Below are positions 10,300-19,713 of a stretch of 64,000 bases of DNA, piece by piece. This DNA comes from Saprospiraceae bacterium (GTDB lineage Bacteria; Bacteroidota; Bacteroidia; Chitinophagales; Saprospiraceae), in NCBI GenBank assembly GCA_030728245.1, contig JANQZX010000034.1:1-64000 (forward strand), written 5' to 3'. Each line of letters opens with the position of its first letter. Positions within the stretch are counted from its first letter, which is position 1. The translations under genes and the position numbers were made by a program. Below the pieces are notes generated by a model. That model had not been told where the DNA came from, did no database searches, and was given only the letters and a program-made list of their open reading frames with translations.

Positions 10300-11208
10300 T
10301 TAACCTTTCATAAATTTCCTCAAAATGCCTTCCTTCATAGCGAAAGAGGAATAGGTAAGTGAGCTAAATTTTCCCTCTGTCAAAATAAATTTTATTAATA
10401 CCATAGCGGCGACAATCATTTCGGCTCTTGTTTCGGGAATCTCTTTGTATTTAAGCCTTTGAACTAAACTTTTTTTAATAATATCATCTAAAACAGGAAA
10501 GACATGATCAACAGACACTGTTGTGGCATGCCTATTTTTGATAGATACATCTGATAAAAAATCTTCCAGCACATCAAAAGTACCTGATGCACCTACTAAA
10601 TGATTGACATTATGAACCCTCAAAATAGCCATTAAATCTACCAGGGATTCATCTAAAAACTGTGTCAATTTTACTATTTCCTCTTCACTAATGGGATCCT
10701 TCTTATGGAAATAATTATATAAAATAGAGATACCTATAGGAAAACTTTTAGACCAATAAATAGTCTCTCCTTGGGAAATAATAAATTCTACACTTCCTCC
10801 CCCAATATCCATTATCAGCACCTTTTCCTCAATGAAAGGAATGGCCAGATGCACACCTCCGGCAATAAGCAAAGCTTCCTCATCGCCAGATATAACAGCT
10901 ACCTCTATGCCCGTTTTTTCATACACTTGCTGAATGAAAAAAGGTGCATTTTCAGCCCTTCTCAAGGTAGCAGTGCCCATAGCCTTAATCTCAGAAACCT
11001 GAAAATCCTTACATTTTTCTGCGAAATGAACCATTATTTCGATACCCTTTTGAAAGGGCTTATCTCCAATTTTTTCTATCCCCTCAGAAGCCAGTTTGAC
11101 AAAAAAAGCTTCTTTATACACTTCTTCAAACTCCTGAGGGGAAGTCACCTTTGCGATTAACAAATGGAAGGTATTACTACCTAAATCTATAATTCCGATA
11201 GTATTCAT
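10300..11208 (-). CDS. Ppx/GppA family exopolyphosphatase
   Basis: IIDLGSNTFHLLIA, MGTATLRRAENA, VLIMDIGGGSVEFI. Confidence 0.93.
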   Translation of the reverse strand: MNTIGIIDLGSNTFHLLIAKVTSPQEFEEVYKEAFFVKLASEGIEKIGDKPFQKGIEIMVHFAEKCKDFQVSEIKAMGTATLRRAENAPFFIQQVYEKTGIEVAVISGDEEALLIAGGVHLAIPFIEEKVLIMDIGGGSVEFIISQGETIYWSKSFPIGISILYNYFHKKDPISEEEIVKLTQFLDESLVDLMAILRVHNVNHLVGASGTFDVLEDFLSDVSIKNRHATTVSVDHVFPVLDDIIKKSLVQRLKYKEIPETRAEMIVAAMVLIKFILTEGKFSSLTYSSFAMKEGILRKFMKG

Positions 11209-11211
11209 TCA

Positions 11212-12486
11212 CTAAACGAGGCCAATTTTCGTTCCAGAGGGAATAAAAGCCCCTTTTCGCAGAACAATAATCCCATCTTTAATAGAGTACTTATCTGTCT
11301 CTTCATCTTTTAGAAGAGGACTTCCTTTTATCACCACATTATTTCCAATACGGGCGTTTTTATCTATTATGGCATTTTCAATGATACATTCTTTACCGAT
11401 CCCCATGGCGGCTCCCTCCTTTGAATCAACTATTTCAGAAATAGATTCATAGTAATCTGCCCCCATGATAATCGCATTATTTATTTCAGAACCCTCACCA
11501 ATTCTTGAACGAATACCTATGACTGAACGGTCTATTTTTTTGGCATGAAGAATACATCCTTCGGCAATTAAAGCCCTATTTAAGAAAGTACCATAGACTT
11601 TGGTAGGCGCCAACTGTCTCGGCCTGGTATAGACAATACGTTTATTATCAAAAAGATTAAATTCCGGAATGGTATCAGTTAGAGCGATATTTGCCTCAAA
11701 AAAGGATCTGATAGTACCTATATCGGTCCAATAACCATCAAAGGCATAAGAAGCAACTTTTAAACCACCATGAATAGCATCGGGAATAATTTCTTTACCA
11801 AAATCCACAGCCTTTTCATTGTCCGAAAACAGCTTCATCATCACCTGTTTACTAAACATATAAATGCCCATAGAAGCTAAATAGGATTTTCCCTTCGATT
11901 TATTTTCAACAGATACTGAAGAAGTCCAATCAGCCAGTACGTCCTTTTTAGGTTTTTCAATAAAGGAATCAATAAAACCTTTATCATTTACCTTCATAAT
12001 ACCAAAACCAGGCGCATCTGCTTCATTCACGGGGATAGTAGCAATGGTTAGGTCTGCCTTTTGACTTATGTGATACTTTGCTAATTCCTCAAAATCCATT
12101 TGGTACAGCTGGTCTCCGGAAAGGATTAGGATATAGTCATAATCATGATTTTTCAAATGATGCATAGATTGTCTGACGGCATCGGCGGTTCCTTGAAACC
12201 ACTGATCACTATTGGGCGTTTGCTCCGCGGCTAAAATATCAACGAAACCATGAGAGAAGACATCAAAATGATAGGTATTTTTAATATGTTGATTTAATGA
12301 AGCAGAATTATATTGTGTGACCACAAACATTCTCTTCACCCCGGAATTCAAACAATTAGAAATAGGAATATCAATTAATCGGTATTTCCCAGCAATTGGG
12401 ACAGCAGGTTTTGATCTATGGCTTGTCAGAGGTGCTAATCTGCTTCCAGCACCGCCTCCTAATATGAGGCAAATCATCTTTATCAT
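11212..12486 (-). CDS. glgC: Glucose-1-phosphate adenylyltransferase
   Basis: CLILGGGAGSRLAPLTSHRSKPAVPIAGKYRLIDIPISNCLNSG, GTADAVRQ, LSGDQLYQMDF. Confidence 0.96.
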   Translation of the reverse strand: MIKMICLILGGGAGSRLAPLTSHRSKPAVPIAGKYRLIDIPISNCLNSGVKRMFVVTQYNSASLNQHIKNTYHFDVFSHGFVDILAAEQTPNSDQWFQGTADAVRQSMHHLKNHDYDYILILSGDQLYQMDFEELAKYHISQKADLTIATIPVNEADAPGFGIMKVNDKGFIDSFIEKPKKDVLADWTSSVSVENKSKGKSYLASMGIYMFSKQVMMKLFSDNEKAVDFGKEIIPDAIHGGLKVASYAFDGYWTDIGTIRSFFEANIALTDTIPEFNLFDNKRIVYTRPRQLAPTKVYGTFLNRALIAEGCILHAKKIDRSVIGIRSRIGEGSEINNAIIMGADYYESISEIVDSKEGAAMGIGKECIIENAIIDKNARIGNNVVIKGSPLLKDEETDKYSIKDGIIVLRKGAFIPSGTKIGLV

Positions 12487-12498
12487 TTATTACATTTT

Positions 12499-13947
12499 TT
12501 AAGTGAGTTCATTATATAATGTTACATATTCCGAAGCTGATTTTTGCCATGAAAAATCTATCCCTAAAATAAATTTCCTGACTTCTTCGAATTTTTTTCG
12601 ATCATTAAATAGATTAAATGCTTCGTCAACAGCCTTTTTTGCGGCATCAACAGAAAAAGTTTCAAAGAGAATACCGTTTCCATTTTCCTCTTTCCATGGC
12701 ATAATAGAATCTTTTAATCCTCCAACCGATCTAACTATAGGTATGGTGCCATATCGTAGTGCATACAATTGATTTAAACCGCACGGTTCGACCCTGGAAG
12801 GCATTAAAATAAAATCAGATGCTGCGTAAAGTTGATGAGCCAGTGCTTCATCGTACCCGATATGTACATGAAGTTTTCCTGGGAATTTATAACTCATACT
12901 TCGCAATGATTCATGGAGGTAGGGTTCTCCAGAACCTAAAATAATAAATCCTATGCCCGTTCCACTTTCTAACACGGTATTTATCAGATTGGGTAAAATA
13001 TCTGCTCCTTTCTCACGCACTAGCCTACCAATAAAGGTAATCCAGGGTATATTTTGATTAAGTCCCAATTGACTTACCAGTTGTTTTTTCTGATGTAACT
13101 TAAAATCCTCTATATCTTTTAATTCATACGCTTCCTTATCGGGCAAATGAGAGGTCAGGTAAGTATCGGTTTTAGGATTCCATACATCATGATCTATACC
13201 ATTTAAAATACCTCTACATTTTCTTTTCTCATTTCTGAACAGCCATTCTAAACCAGACGAAAATTGTTGTAATTCCAATAAATAACCCGGGGAAACGGTC
13301 GTAACAGCCCAGGCATTTTTCACAGCAGATGCTAAGGGATTAATTTGATCAGACCAATCTAATAAACCATTTACATCTGCAGAAAATTCAGGTAATAAGT
13401 TTTTTTTCAACCAGGAAAAGGAACCAGCATATTCGGCGTTATGAATGGTAAAAACCGTTGCAATTTTCTTTAAAACCTCAAATATTTTGGTATGTTTTAT
13501 TAAAAAAGGGACTAAACCTGCGTGGTAATCATGGCAATGAAGAATTTCGGGTTTTACCTCCATATTCTTCACCCAATCTAAAATAGCTATTTGAAAGGAA
13601 GTAAACCGTTCTGTATTATCCGTGTACCAACCTTTTTCTGCATCACCGTAAATACCCGGGCGATCAAATAACCCAGGCAAGTTTACCACATAAAGGGAAA
13701 AATCAAGCCCTGTTTGTAAAGGTTCCTCAATAGTGTAAGGATGATACTGATCATTCAGGAAATAGGCACCTACATGAAGTAGCTTAAAGCGGTGTTTTTT
13801 GGTCCACGGTAACCCATATTTAGGAATTACTACGGCAGATTCCCAACCTGCAGAGGTCAAATATTTTGGTAAGGCACCCGCCACATCTCCTAATCCTCCT
13901 GATTTTGCGGCAGGATAACATTCTGCACTAATATGTAATACACGCAT
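12499..13947 (-). CDS. glgA: Glycogen synthase (GT5)
   Basis: MRVLHISAECYPAAKSGGLGDVAGALPKYL, ILNGIDHDVWNP, FILMPSRVEPCGLNQLYALRYGTIPIV. Confidence 0.95.
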   Translation of the reverse strand: MRVLHISAECYPAAKSGGLGDVAGALPKYLTSAGWESAVVIPKYGLPWTKKHRFKLLHVGAYFLNDQYHPYTIEEPLQTGLDFSLYVVNLPGLFDRPGIYGDAEKGWYTDNTERFTSFQIAILDWVKNMEVKPEILHCHDYHAGLVPFLIKHTKIFEVLKKIATVFTIHNAEYAGSFSWLKKNLLPEFSADVNGLLDWSDQINPLASAVKNAWAVTTVSPGYLLELQQFSSGLEWLFRNEKRKCRGILNGIDHDVWNPKTDTYLTSHLPDKEAYELKDIEDFKLHQKKQLVSQLGLNQNIPWITFIGRLVREKGADILPNLINTVLESGTGIGFIILGSGEPYLHESLRSMSYKFPGKLHVHIGYDEALAHQLYAASDFILMPSRVEPCGLNQLYALRYGTIPIVRSVGGLKDSIMPWKEENGNGILFETFSVDAAKKAVDEAFNLFNDRKKFEEVRKFILGIDFSWQKSASEYVTLYNELT

Positions 13948-14040
13948 AAAATACATTAAAAAGAACTCACTGTTCTTGTTTCTGTGAAATATACGGAAAT
14001 ATTAGGAAAGTAGAAATAAGATAGGGAAGAAATATTTAAA

Positions 14041-14079
14041 ACAATAAATCCGGTCAGGTATATATTATGCCTGACCGAA
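14041..14079 (-). terminator. Terminator following the ribosomal THX gene
   Basis: CGGTCAGG (14051-14058) / CCTGACCG (14070-14077); - strand continues GATTTATTGTTTT. Confidence 0.7.
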
Positions 14080-14105
14080 TATCTATTGAAGGAAAAAAGA
14101 CTACA

Positions 14106-14216
14106 TTAAGCAGCGGGTACTTCTACCACTTTTTTAGCTCTTTTACCAGGTCTTGAATTACCAAAAGAACCCTGGAAAATTTTTCCTTTTTTAGTGCGTT
14201 TATCGCCTTTTCCCAT
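14106..14216 (-). CDS. 30S ribosomal protein THX (bTHX), 36 aa; absent from the ORF track
   Basis: Reverse-strand translation MGKGDKRTKKGKIFQGSFGNSRPGKRAKKVVEVPAA*, matching the THX pattern MGKGDKKTxRGKIxxGSxGxxRP. Confidence 0.9.
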   Translation of the reverse strand: MGKGDKRTKKGKIFQGSFGNSRPGKRAKKVVEVPAA

Positions 14217-14259
14217 TTTAGTTGGTTTTTTTACATTATGAACACAAAAGTACACTTTT

Positions 14260-15768
14260 TTATGGTAATGTCACCTTCATATCTTCCAATGCTGATACTA
14301 TTTTTCTATCGTTTGATAATCGTGGTACTTTATTTTGCCCTCCGAGCTTTCCCTGAGCCTTCATGTAAGCTCTAAAACTATCTCTTTTCAATACTCGAAT
14401 AACTAAAGGTTTTAAAACAGAACCTTGAATAAGATCATCGTAATAAATATTTTGCTTGACCATTTCCCTATCTAAAAACTGGGCAAACCGATCCAGGTCT
14501 GCAGGTATTTCATCAAACTCAACCCACCATTCATGATACGGCAACCCTCCTTCTACGGGAGTAACCTGGGGAGCTACGGTAAATTCAACGACTCTAGCGC
14601 CCAGTGCCTGACAGGTTAACTGCATGGCTTCATCTACCTCTTTTCCTATGACATGTTCACCGAAAGCTGAAATATAATGCTTCACCCTACCCGTTACAAT
14701 AATTCTGTATGGATTTATAGAAACAAACTCAACGGTATCGCCAATATTATACCCCCAAAGACCTGCATTGGTGTTTAAAATAAGTAAATAATTGACGCCA
14801 CATTGTACATCATGTAACCTTAATCGGGTTGGGTTTTCATTTCCCAATTCGTGTACAGGAATAAACTCAAAAAACAATCCCGATGCAACATTTAAAAACA
14901 TTCCCCGCTCGCCTGGGATATCCTGGAAAGCCAGAAAACCTTCAGACGCCGGATATATTTCAACGCTATCTACCTGACCACCAACAAGTTCTTCTAGTTT
15001 TGCTCTATATGGTTCGTAGTTTACCCCTCCATAAACGAACATACTAAAATCAGGAAATATTTCTTTGATGGTACTTTTTCCAGAAACTTCCAATAATCGT
15101 TCATAATACATTTGCACCCAGGGTGGAATACCACTGATCAGCGTCATTTTCTGATGAAGGGTTTCCTCCACAATTTTATCTAGCTTTTCTTCCCATGCAT
15201 CTATACAATTTGTCTCATAAGAAGGCATTTGACTTCTTTTAACCCAGGCAGGAACGAGATGATTGGAAATACCAGACAACCGCCCGGTGGGAACACCATT
15301 TATATCATCTAGAGAAGGGCTACCTGATAAAAAAATCAATTTCCCATCTAGCCATTTACCCCTTCCTGTTTGGCCAAAGTAATGAAATAAAGCATTTCTT
15401 GCCGAACCAAAATGATTGGGTAAGCTATCAGAGGTAATGGGAATATACTTTACCCCAGAGGTAGTACCCGATGTTTTTGCAAAATATCGGGGTCTTCCAG
15501 GCCATAAAACATTAGATTCTCCAGCAACAAGGCGGTCAAAATAGGTCTTTAGGCCTTCATAATCTCGAACGGGAACCCTATGTTTGAAATCTTCATAAGA
15601 TGTTATATTAGCAAAATCGTGATCAATTCCAAATTGGGTATCACAGCCCTTTCGTATAATTTGAGTGAAAATATTTTCCTGTTCCTTAAGTGCATTCGCT
15701 GACCACTGTCCAATTTGTTTAGATACCTGATTTGCCCAAGGGCGAAGAAAGAATGATTTGAAACCCAT
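14260..15768 (-). CDS. GH3 auxin-responsive-promoter-family protein (acyl-adenylate/acyl-amido synthetase superfamily)
   Basis: FAKTSGTTSGVKYIPIT, MFVYGGVNYEPY, YPASEGFLAFQD, YNIGDTVEFVSINPYRIIVTGRVKHYISAFGEHVIGKEVDEA. Confidence 0.92.
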   Translation of the reverse strand: MGFKSFFLRPWANQVSKQIGQWSANALKEQENIFTQIIRKGCDTQFGIDHDFANITSYEDFKHRVPVRDYEGLKTYFDRLVAGESNVLWPGRPRYFAKTSGTTSGVKYIPITSDSLPNHFGSARNALFHYFGQTGRGKWLDGKLIFLSGSPSLDDINGVPTGRLSGISNHLVPAWVKRSQMPSYETNCIDAWEEKLDKIVEETLHQKMTLISGIPPWVQMYYERLLEVSGKSTIKEIFPDFSMFVYGGVNYEPYRAKLEELVGGQVDSVEIYPASEGFLAFQDIPGERGMFLNVASGLFFEFIPVHELGNENPTRLRLHDVQCGVNYLLILNTNAGLWGYNIGDTVEFVSINPYRIIVTGRVKHYISAFGEHVIGKEVDEAMQLTCQALGARVVEFTVAPQVTPVEGGLPYHEWWVEFDEIPADLDRFAQFLDREMVKQNIYYDDLIQGSVLKPLVIRVLKRDSFRAYMKAQGKLGGQNKVPRLSNDRKIVSALEDMKVTLP

Positions 15769-15822
15769 ATTTATTCCATTGAAGGTAGATAAGGGTACGA
15801 AAATACTAAATTTATCAGATTT

Positions 15823-16512
15823 TCAACTTCTTAAATCTTCTACATAAAACGTAGGATAGTCAGACTTTTTATACTGAAAAAAAACATCGGGAATAGATTG
15901 ATTAACTTTTGGGGTACCAAAGCGAAATAAAAAACGGGAACCGTCTTTTGCAAAGGCTTTAAAAGATATAATTTCCCCCGTTTTTTTATCGAGAATCAAT
16001 TCAAGCTTGGAATAATCGGCCATTTTATCTATTGGCTTGAACCCTATTTGTTGAAGTGATTTTCCCTTTTCAACAAACTCCTTCAGCACAACGTAACTTA
16101 AATCTTTTCTTTTATAAATGCTAAATAATGCTTCCGGCGATAAAACATCATCATTTTGCTGAGGATCAGGCATGTCATTTATTTGGACTTCCTTTTCTTT
16201 TAGCAAAATAACCCACAAAGATTTACCGTCACAAAGAACGGTTTGTTGATTCATAACTAATTTATACTTCAATCCTTTACGAGTAAATTGTCCTTTTTGA
16301 ACTTGCTTAGGTTGTTCCGGAATTTCCAGATCGAGCGTAAAAGGAATATCAAGAGAAGTGTATGATTCATATCGCTTCTTCATTAAGTCAAGCGTTACCT
16401 TTGCTTTTGGGTCCTTTTCTGAACGGGAAGAAACCTGCCCATTTAAGGAATTGATATTAAAGCACAGAGACAAAAGAAAAAGAAGGGATGAAAATAAGGT
16501 TTTGAAGGTCAT
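15823..16512 (-). CDS. LolA-like outer membrane lipoprotein carrier protein
   Basis: Signal peptide; KGQFTRKGLKYKLVMNQQTVLCDGKSLWVIL typical of Bacteroidetes LolA-like proteins. Confidence 0.85.
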   Translation of the reverse strand: MTFKTLFSSLLFLLSLCFNINSLNGQVSSRSEKDPKAKVTLDLMKKRYESYTSLDIPFTLDLEIPEQPKQVQKGQFTRKGLKYKLVMNQQTVLCDGKSLWVILLKEKEVQINDMPDPQQNDDVLSPEALFSIYKRKDLSYVVLKEFVEKGKSLQQIGFKPIDKMADYSKLELILDKKTGEIISFKAFAKDGSRFLFRFGTPKVNQSIPDVFFQYKKSDYPTFYVEDLRS

Positions 16513-16572
16513 TCCGAATGATTATTTTATGACTAACGAAAAATGAATCGTATTAATTACGCTAACGCCCAA

Positions 16573-17580
16573 TTACTCTGTATTTTTTAATAAGGCGGGA
16601 AGTTTAATAAACCCATATTCTATGTCTTTATTTTTTTTCGTAATAGTATTTAAAAGCATTTCTGCGGCAATTTTTCCCATGTCAAAAGCAGGTTGAACAA
16701 TTGCGCTTAGCTTAGGCCTTAACAAATGAGCAAGAGGGGCATTTGTGAATCCTACTATTTTTACTTCTGAGGCGCGAGGTTCCGGAAGCTTTTGCACCGC
16801 CTCATAACAATAAAAAGAAAGTCGGTCACTGGAGGCGAAATAAGCATCAGGTTGATATTTTTCTTCTAAATCTCTTAGATTATCCCATGCTTCCTGGGCT
16901 AAAAAATTGGAATACCTGATTAAGTTTGGATCAACGGAAATTCCTGCATTCAATAAAGCAGCACTATACCCTGCCATTCTTTCGATGGAGATAGATATTC
17001 CACTGGGACCCGCCATGTGAGCAATCCGTCTTTTTCCCTGTTTTATTAACCAGGTGGTTGCATCAAATGCAGCCTGGTAATTGTCACAGACCACCTTATG
17101 ACAATAGTTATCAGAGGGCACTCTATCGAAATAAACCACAGGCAATTTCGCTCCTGTGCTTTTCATAACCTCTTTCACTTCCTTTTGATTAGTAGAAGGA
17201 GACAAAAGTAAACCATCTGCTTTTCGGCGGGCTACATCTCTGATAATATTGATCTCCCTCTCTGTAGAGTCTTGTGTTTGGTAGATAACCACGTGGTAAC
17301 CCTGGCTATTTGCTACAAATTCAACACCATTGACAATTTCAGCAAAAAAGGAATTAGATATTTCAGGAACAATTATAGCAATGTACCTCGTTTTCATTTC
17401 CTTCAAACTCTGGGCTATAAGATTAGGTCTGTAATTTACCTTGGCAGCATAAGATTGGACTATTCTTTTTGTTTCATCTCCTATTTCGTGGCTATCATTC
17501 AATGCTCTTGAAACCGTTGAAACAGATAAATTAAGCGCTTTTGAAATATCACTCAGTTTGACCGGTCTTTCTTGATCCAT
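16573..17580 (-). CDS. LacI family transcriptional regulator
   Basis: N-terminal HTH VKLSDISKALNLSVSTVSRALNDSHEIGDETKRIVQSYAAKVNYRPNLIAQSLK; periplasmic-binding-like domain. Confidence 0.96.
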   Translation of the reverse strand: MDQERPVKLSDISKALNLSVSTVSRALNDSHEIGDETKRIVQSYAAKVNYRPNLIAQSLKEMKTRYIAIIVPEISNSFFAEIVNGVEFVANSQGYHVVIYQTQDSTEREINIIRDVARRKADGLLLSPSTNQKEVKEVMKSTGAKLPVVYFDRVPSDNYCHKVVCDNYQAAFDATTWLIKQGKRRIAHMAGPSGISISIERMAGYSAALLNAGISVDPNLIRYSNFLAQEAWDNLRDLEEKYQPDAYFASSDRLSFYCYEAVQKLPEPRASEVKIVGFTNAPLAHLLRPKLSAIVQPAFDMGKIAAEMLLNTITKKNKDIEYGFIKLPALLKNTE

Positions 17581-17663
17581 CCCCGAATTTTTATCAAAGG
17601 TAAGTGAATTAAAGTATTACCTCACAAATTTCATACTTTGCCTTTTTCTTTCGTTCAAACATA

Positions 17664-17689
17664 AATTTACGCAATCGTTTGCGTAAATT
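17664..17689. promoter_or_regulatory. Candidate LacI-family operator
   Basis: AATTTACGCAA-TCGT-TTGCGTAAATT, 11-bp perfect arms, 84 bp upstream of the lacI-family start, in the divergent intergenic region. Confidence 0.8.
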
Positions 17690-17812
17690 AATCTCATGAA
17701 ACAAAATAAGATATTGTATTTAATTACGAAATTAGACATATTATTGATATTCTGACCCGCAAAACACCTTTACATTAAAAATTCTTTGATTTATTTTAAT
17801 CAATTTAAACCT

Positions 17813-17846
17813 TGGAAAAACCATCTTTCAGAAGATGGTTTTTCCA
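17813..17846 (+). promoter_or_regulatory. Strong leader hairpin upstream of 17873 (attenuator-like or terminator-like)
   Basis: TGGAAAAACCATCTT-TCAG-AAGATGGTTTTTCCA, 15-bp perfect stem, 26 nt before the ATG at 17873; followed by gttttt. Confidence 0.7.
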
Positions 17847-17872
17847 GTTTTTAGATATAAAAACTTTTTATC

Positions 17873-18298
17873 ATGCTAAAATACTTTTTTATAACCTTAA
17901 CCATTTGGTTTGTATTAACGATGCCTCTAGTGGCTCAATCAATAGAAACCCAGGTGGAGATTCTTCGTCAAAACATGTTGAATCCTAATATTACTGCCCT
18001 TAATCTCATCCTGTCTCCTGACCTTGTGTATGGACATTCTAATGGTCATCTTGAGGACAAAGCAACATTCATCGATAATTTAACCAATGGGAATTACGAT
18101 TTTACAGAAATATCGTGTACAGATCAGTCCATTAAATTAAGTAAACACATTGCCGTAGTGCGACATACGCTCAAAGCCAAAACAAACGATAAGGGAATTC
18201 CCGCAGAAATAAATTTAAAAATTTTATTGGTTTGGAAGAAAGAGGGAAAAACCTGGCAGCTTTGGGAAAGACAATCTGCTAAAATTGTTCCTCATTAA
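17873..18298 (+). CDS. Secreted NTF2-like/SnoaL-fold (DUF4440-type) protein
   Basis: Signal peptide; LLSPDLVYGHSNGHLEDKATFIDNLTNGNYDF, VWKKEGKTWQLWERQSAKI pattern. Confidence 0.8.
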   Translation: MLKYFFITLTIWFVLTMPLVAQSIETQVEILRQNMLNPNITALNLILSPDLVYGHSNGHLEDKATFIDNLTNGNYDFTEISCTDQSIKLSKHIAVVRHTLKAKTNDKGIPAEINLKILLVWKKEGKTWQLWERQSAKIVPH

Positions 18299-18308
18299 CA
18301 TCTGATAT

Positions 18309-19697
18309 ATGCCTCTTCTATCAATTAAAAATGTAAGACAAGTGTCGGTACATCCTTCCTTGTCTATCCCCCACGATGCTCAGTTTCAGCTGCCTGATAA
18401 AGTATTACAATTTGGGACTGGGGTTTTATTGAGGGGACTTCCCGATTACTTTATCGAAAAAGCCAACCAAAAGGGTGTTTTTAATGGTCGTATTGTCGTG
18501 GTAAAATCTACTGACACTGGCGATGTCTCCTCGTTTCAGGAGCAGGATAACCTTTACACCCTAAGTATTCGGGGAATCAAAAATGGTCAAAACATTGATG
18601 AAGATATCATCTGTAGTGCCATAAGTAAAATATTACACGCAAACACTCAGTGGTCTGATGTACTAAATTATGCTGCTAACCCAAGTATTCAGATTATTAT
18701 TTCAAATACTACAGAATCGGGATTACAATACGTAGAAGAGAAACTTACCCGTGAACCTTCCATCTCCTTTCCTGGCAAATTAACCCAGTGTCTTTATCAC
18801 CGGTATGTTAAACTAGGTCATTCACCAGAAAGTAAAATAGTTGTTTTACCCACTGAATTATTAACCGATAATGGAATCATTTTAAAGAAAATAATAGAAA
18901 AACTCATTCATTTTAATGAGTATCCTAAATCCTTCGGTGATTGGATAAATGAAAAGGTGATTTTCAGTAATACGCTTGTCGATAGAATTGTTCCGGGGAA
19001 ATTATCAAATGAGGCTCAGCAAATTCTATTTGAAAAATATGGATACACCGATCCTAATGCCATAATGTGTGAACCTTATGCCCTTTGGGCTATTGAAGGT
19101 GGACAAGAAGTACATGATTTATTAACTTTTTCAAGCGCCAATGATGAAATAAAAATTGTTCCTGATATCTCCCAATTCAAAGAATTGAAGCTGCGCATTC
19201 TTAATGGTTCACATACTCTTTTATGTGCCAAGGCTATAGCTGAGGGGTTTGAAACGGTTTATCAGGCAATGTGTGATCCGATATTTAGGAATTATTCTGA
19301 GGAACTCATTTTTGAAGAAATTCTACCTTCACTGCCAAAAGATATAAAAAAGGAAGATAAATTATCTTTTGCAAAAGATGTTATTGATAGATTCTCTAAC
19401 CCAAATATAGAGCATAAATGGACATCCATTGCTGTACAGTATCCTATGAAACTTACTATTCGGGTATTGCCTTTGCTAAAATCCTATAAGCAGACCACAG
19501 GCGATTCCCCTAGAAAAATGGTAGAATGTATTAAAGAAGTTTTGTACTTTCTTTTAAACAATGAAGACACCCAAATGGATGATATATCAAAAGCTGCTAT
19601 AAGCAAGATTAATTTGTCATCCTCCTCAACAGAGGAGAAAGTAAAATTATTACAAAAGGAAGAATCGATATGGGGAGAAGATTTTTATGTCCTATAA
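18309..19697 (+). CDS. uxaB: Tagaturonate reductase (altronate oxidoreductase, mannitol dehydrogenase superfamily)
   Basis: LQFGTGVLLRGLPDYFIEKANQKGVFNGRIVVVKSTD, ISNTTESG, LPTELLTDNG, EPYALWAIEGG, LRILNGSHTLLC. Confidence 0.9.
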   Translation: MPLLSIKNVRQVSVHPSLSIPHDAQFQLPDKVLQFGTGVLLRGLPDYFIEKANQKGVFNGRIVVVKSTDTGDVSSFQEQDNLYTLSIRGIKNGQNIDEDIICSAISKILHANTQWSDVLNYAANPSIQIIISNTTESGLQYVEEKLTREPSISFPGKLTQCLYHRYVKLGHSPESKIVVLPTELLTDNGIILKKIIEKLIHFNEYPKSFGDWINEKVIFSNTLVDRIVPGKLSNEAQQILFEKYGYTDPNAIMCEPYALWAIEGGQEVHDLLTFSSANDEIKIVPDISQFKELKLRILNGSHTLLCAKAIAEGFETVYQAMCDPIFRNYSEELIFEEILPSLPKDIKKEDKLSFAKDVIDRFSNPNIEHKWTSIAVQYPMKLTIRVLPLLKSYKQTTGDSPRKMVECIKEVLYFLLNNEDTQMDDISKAAISKINLSSSSTEEKVKLLQKEESIWGEDFYVL

Positions 19698-19713
19698 CTT
19701 GATGATGAGGCAG

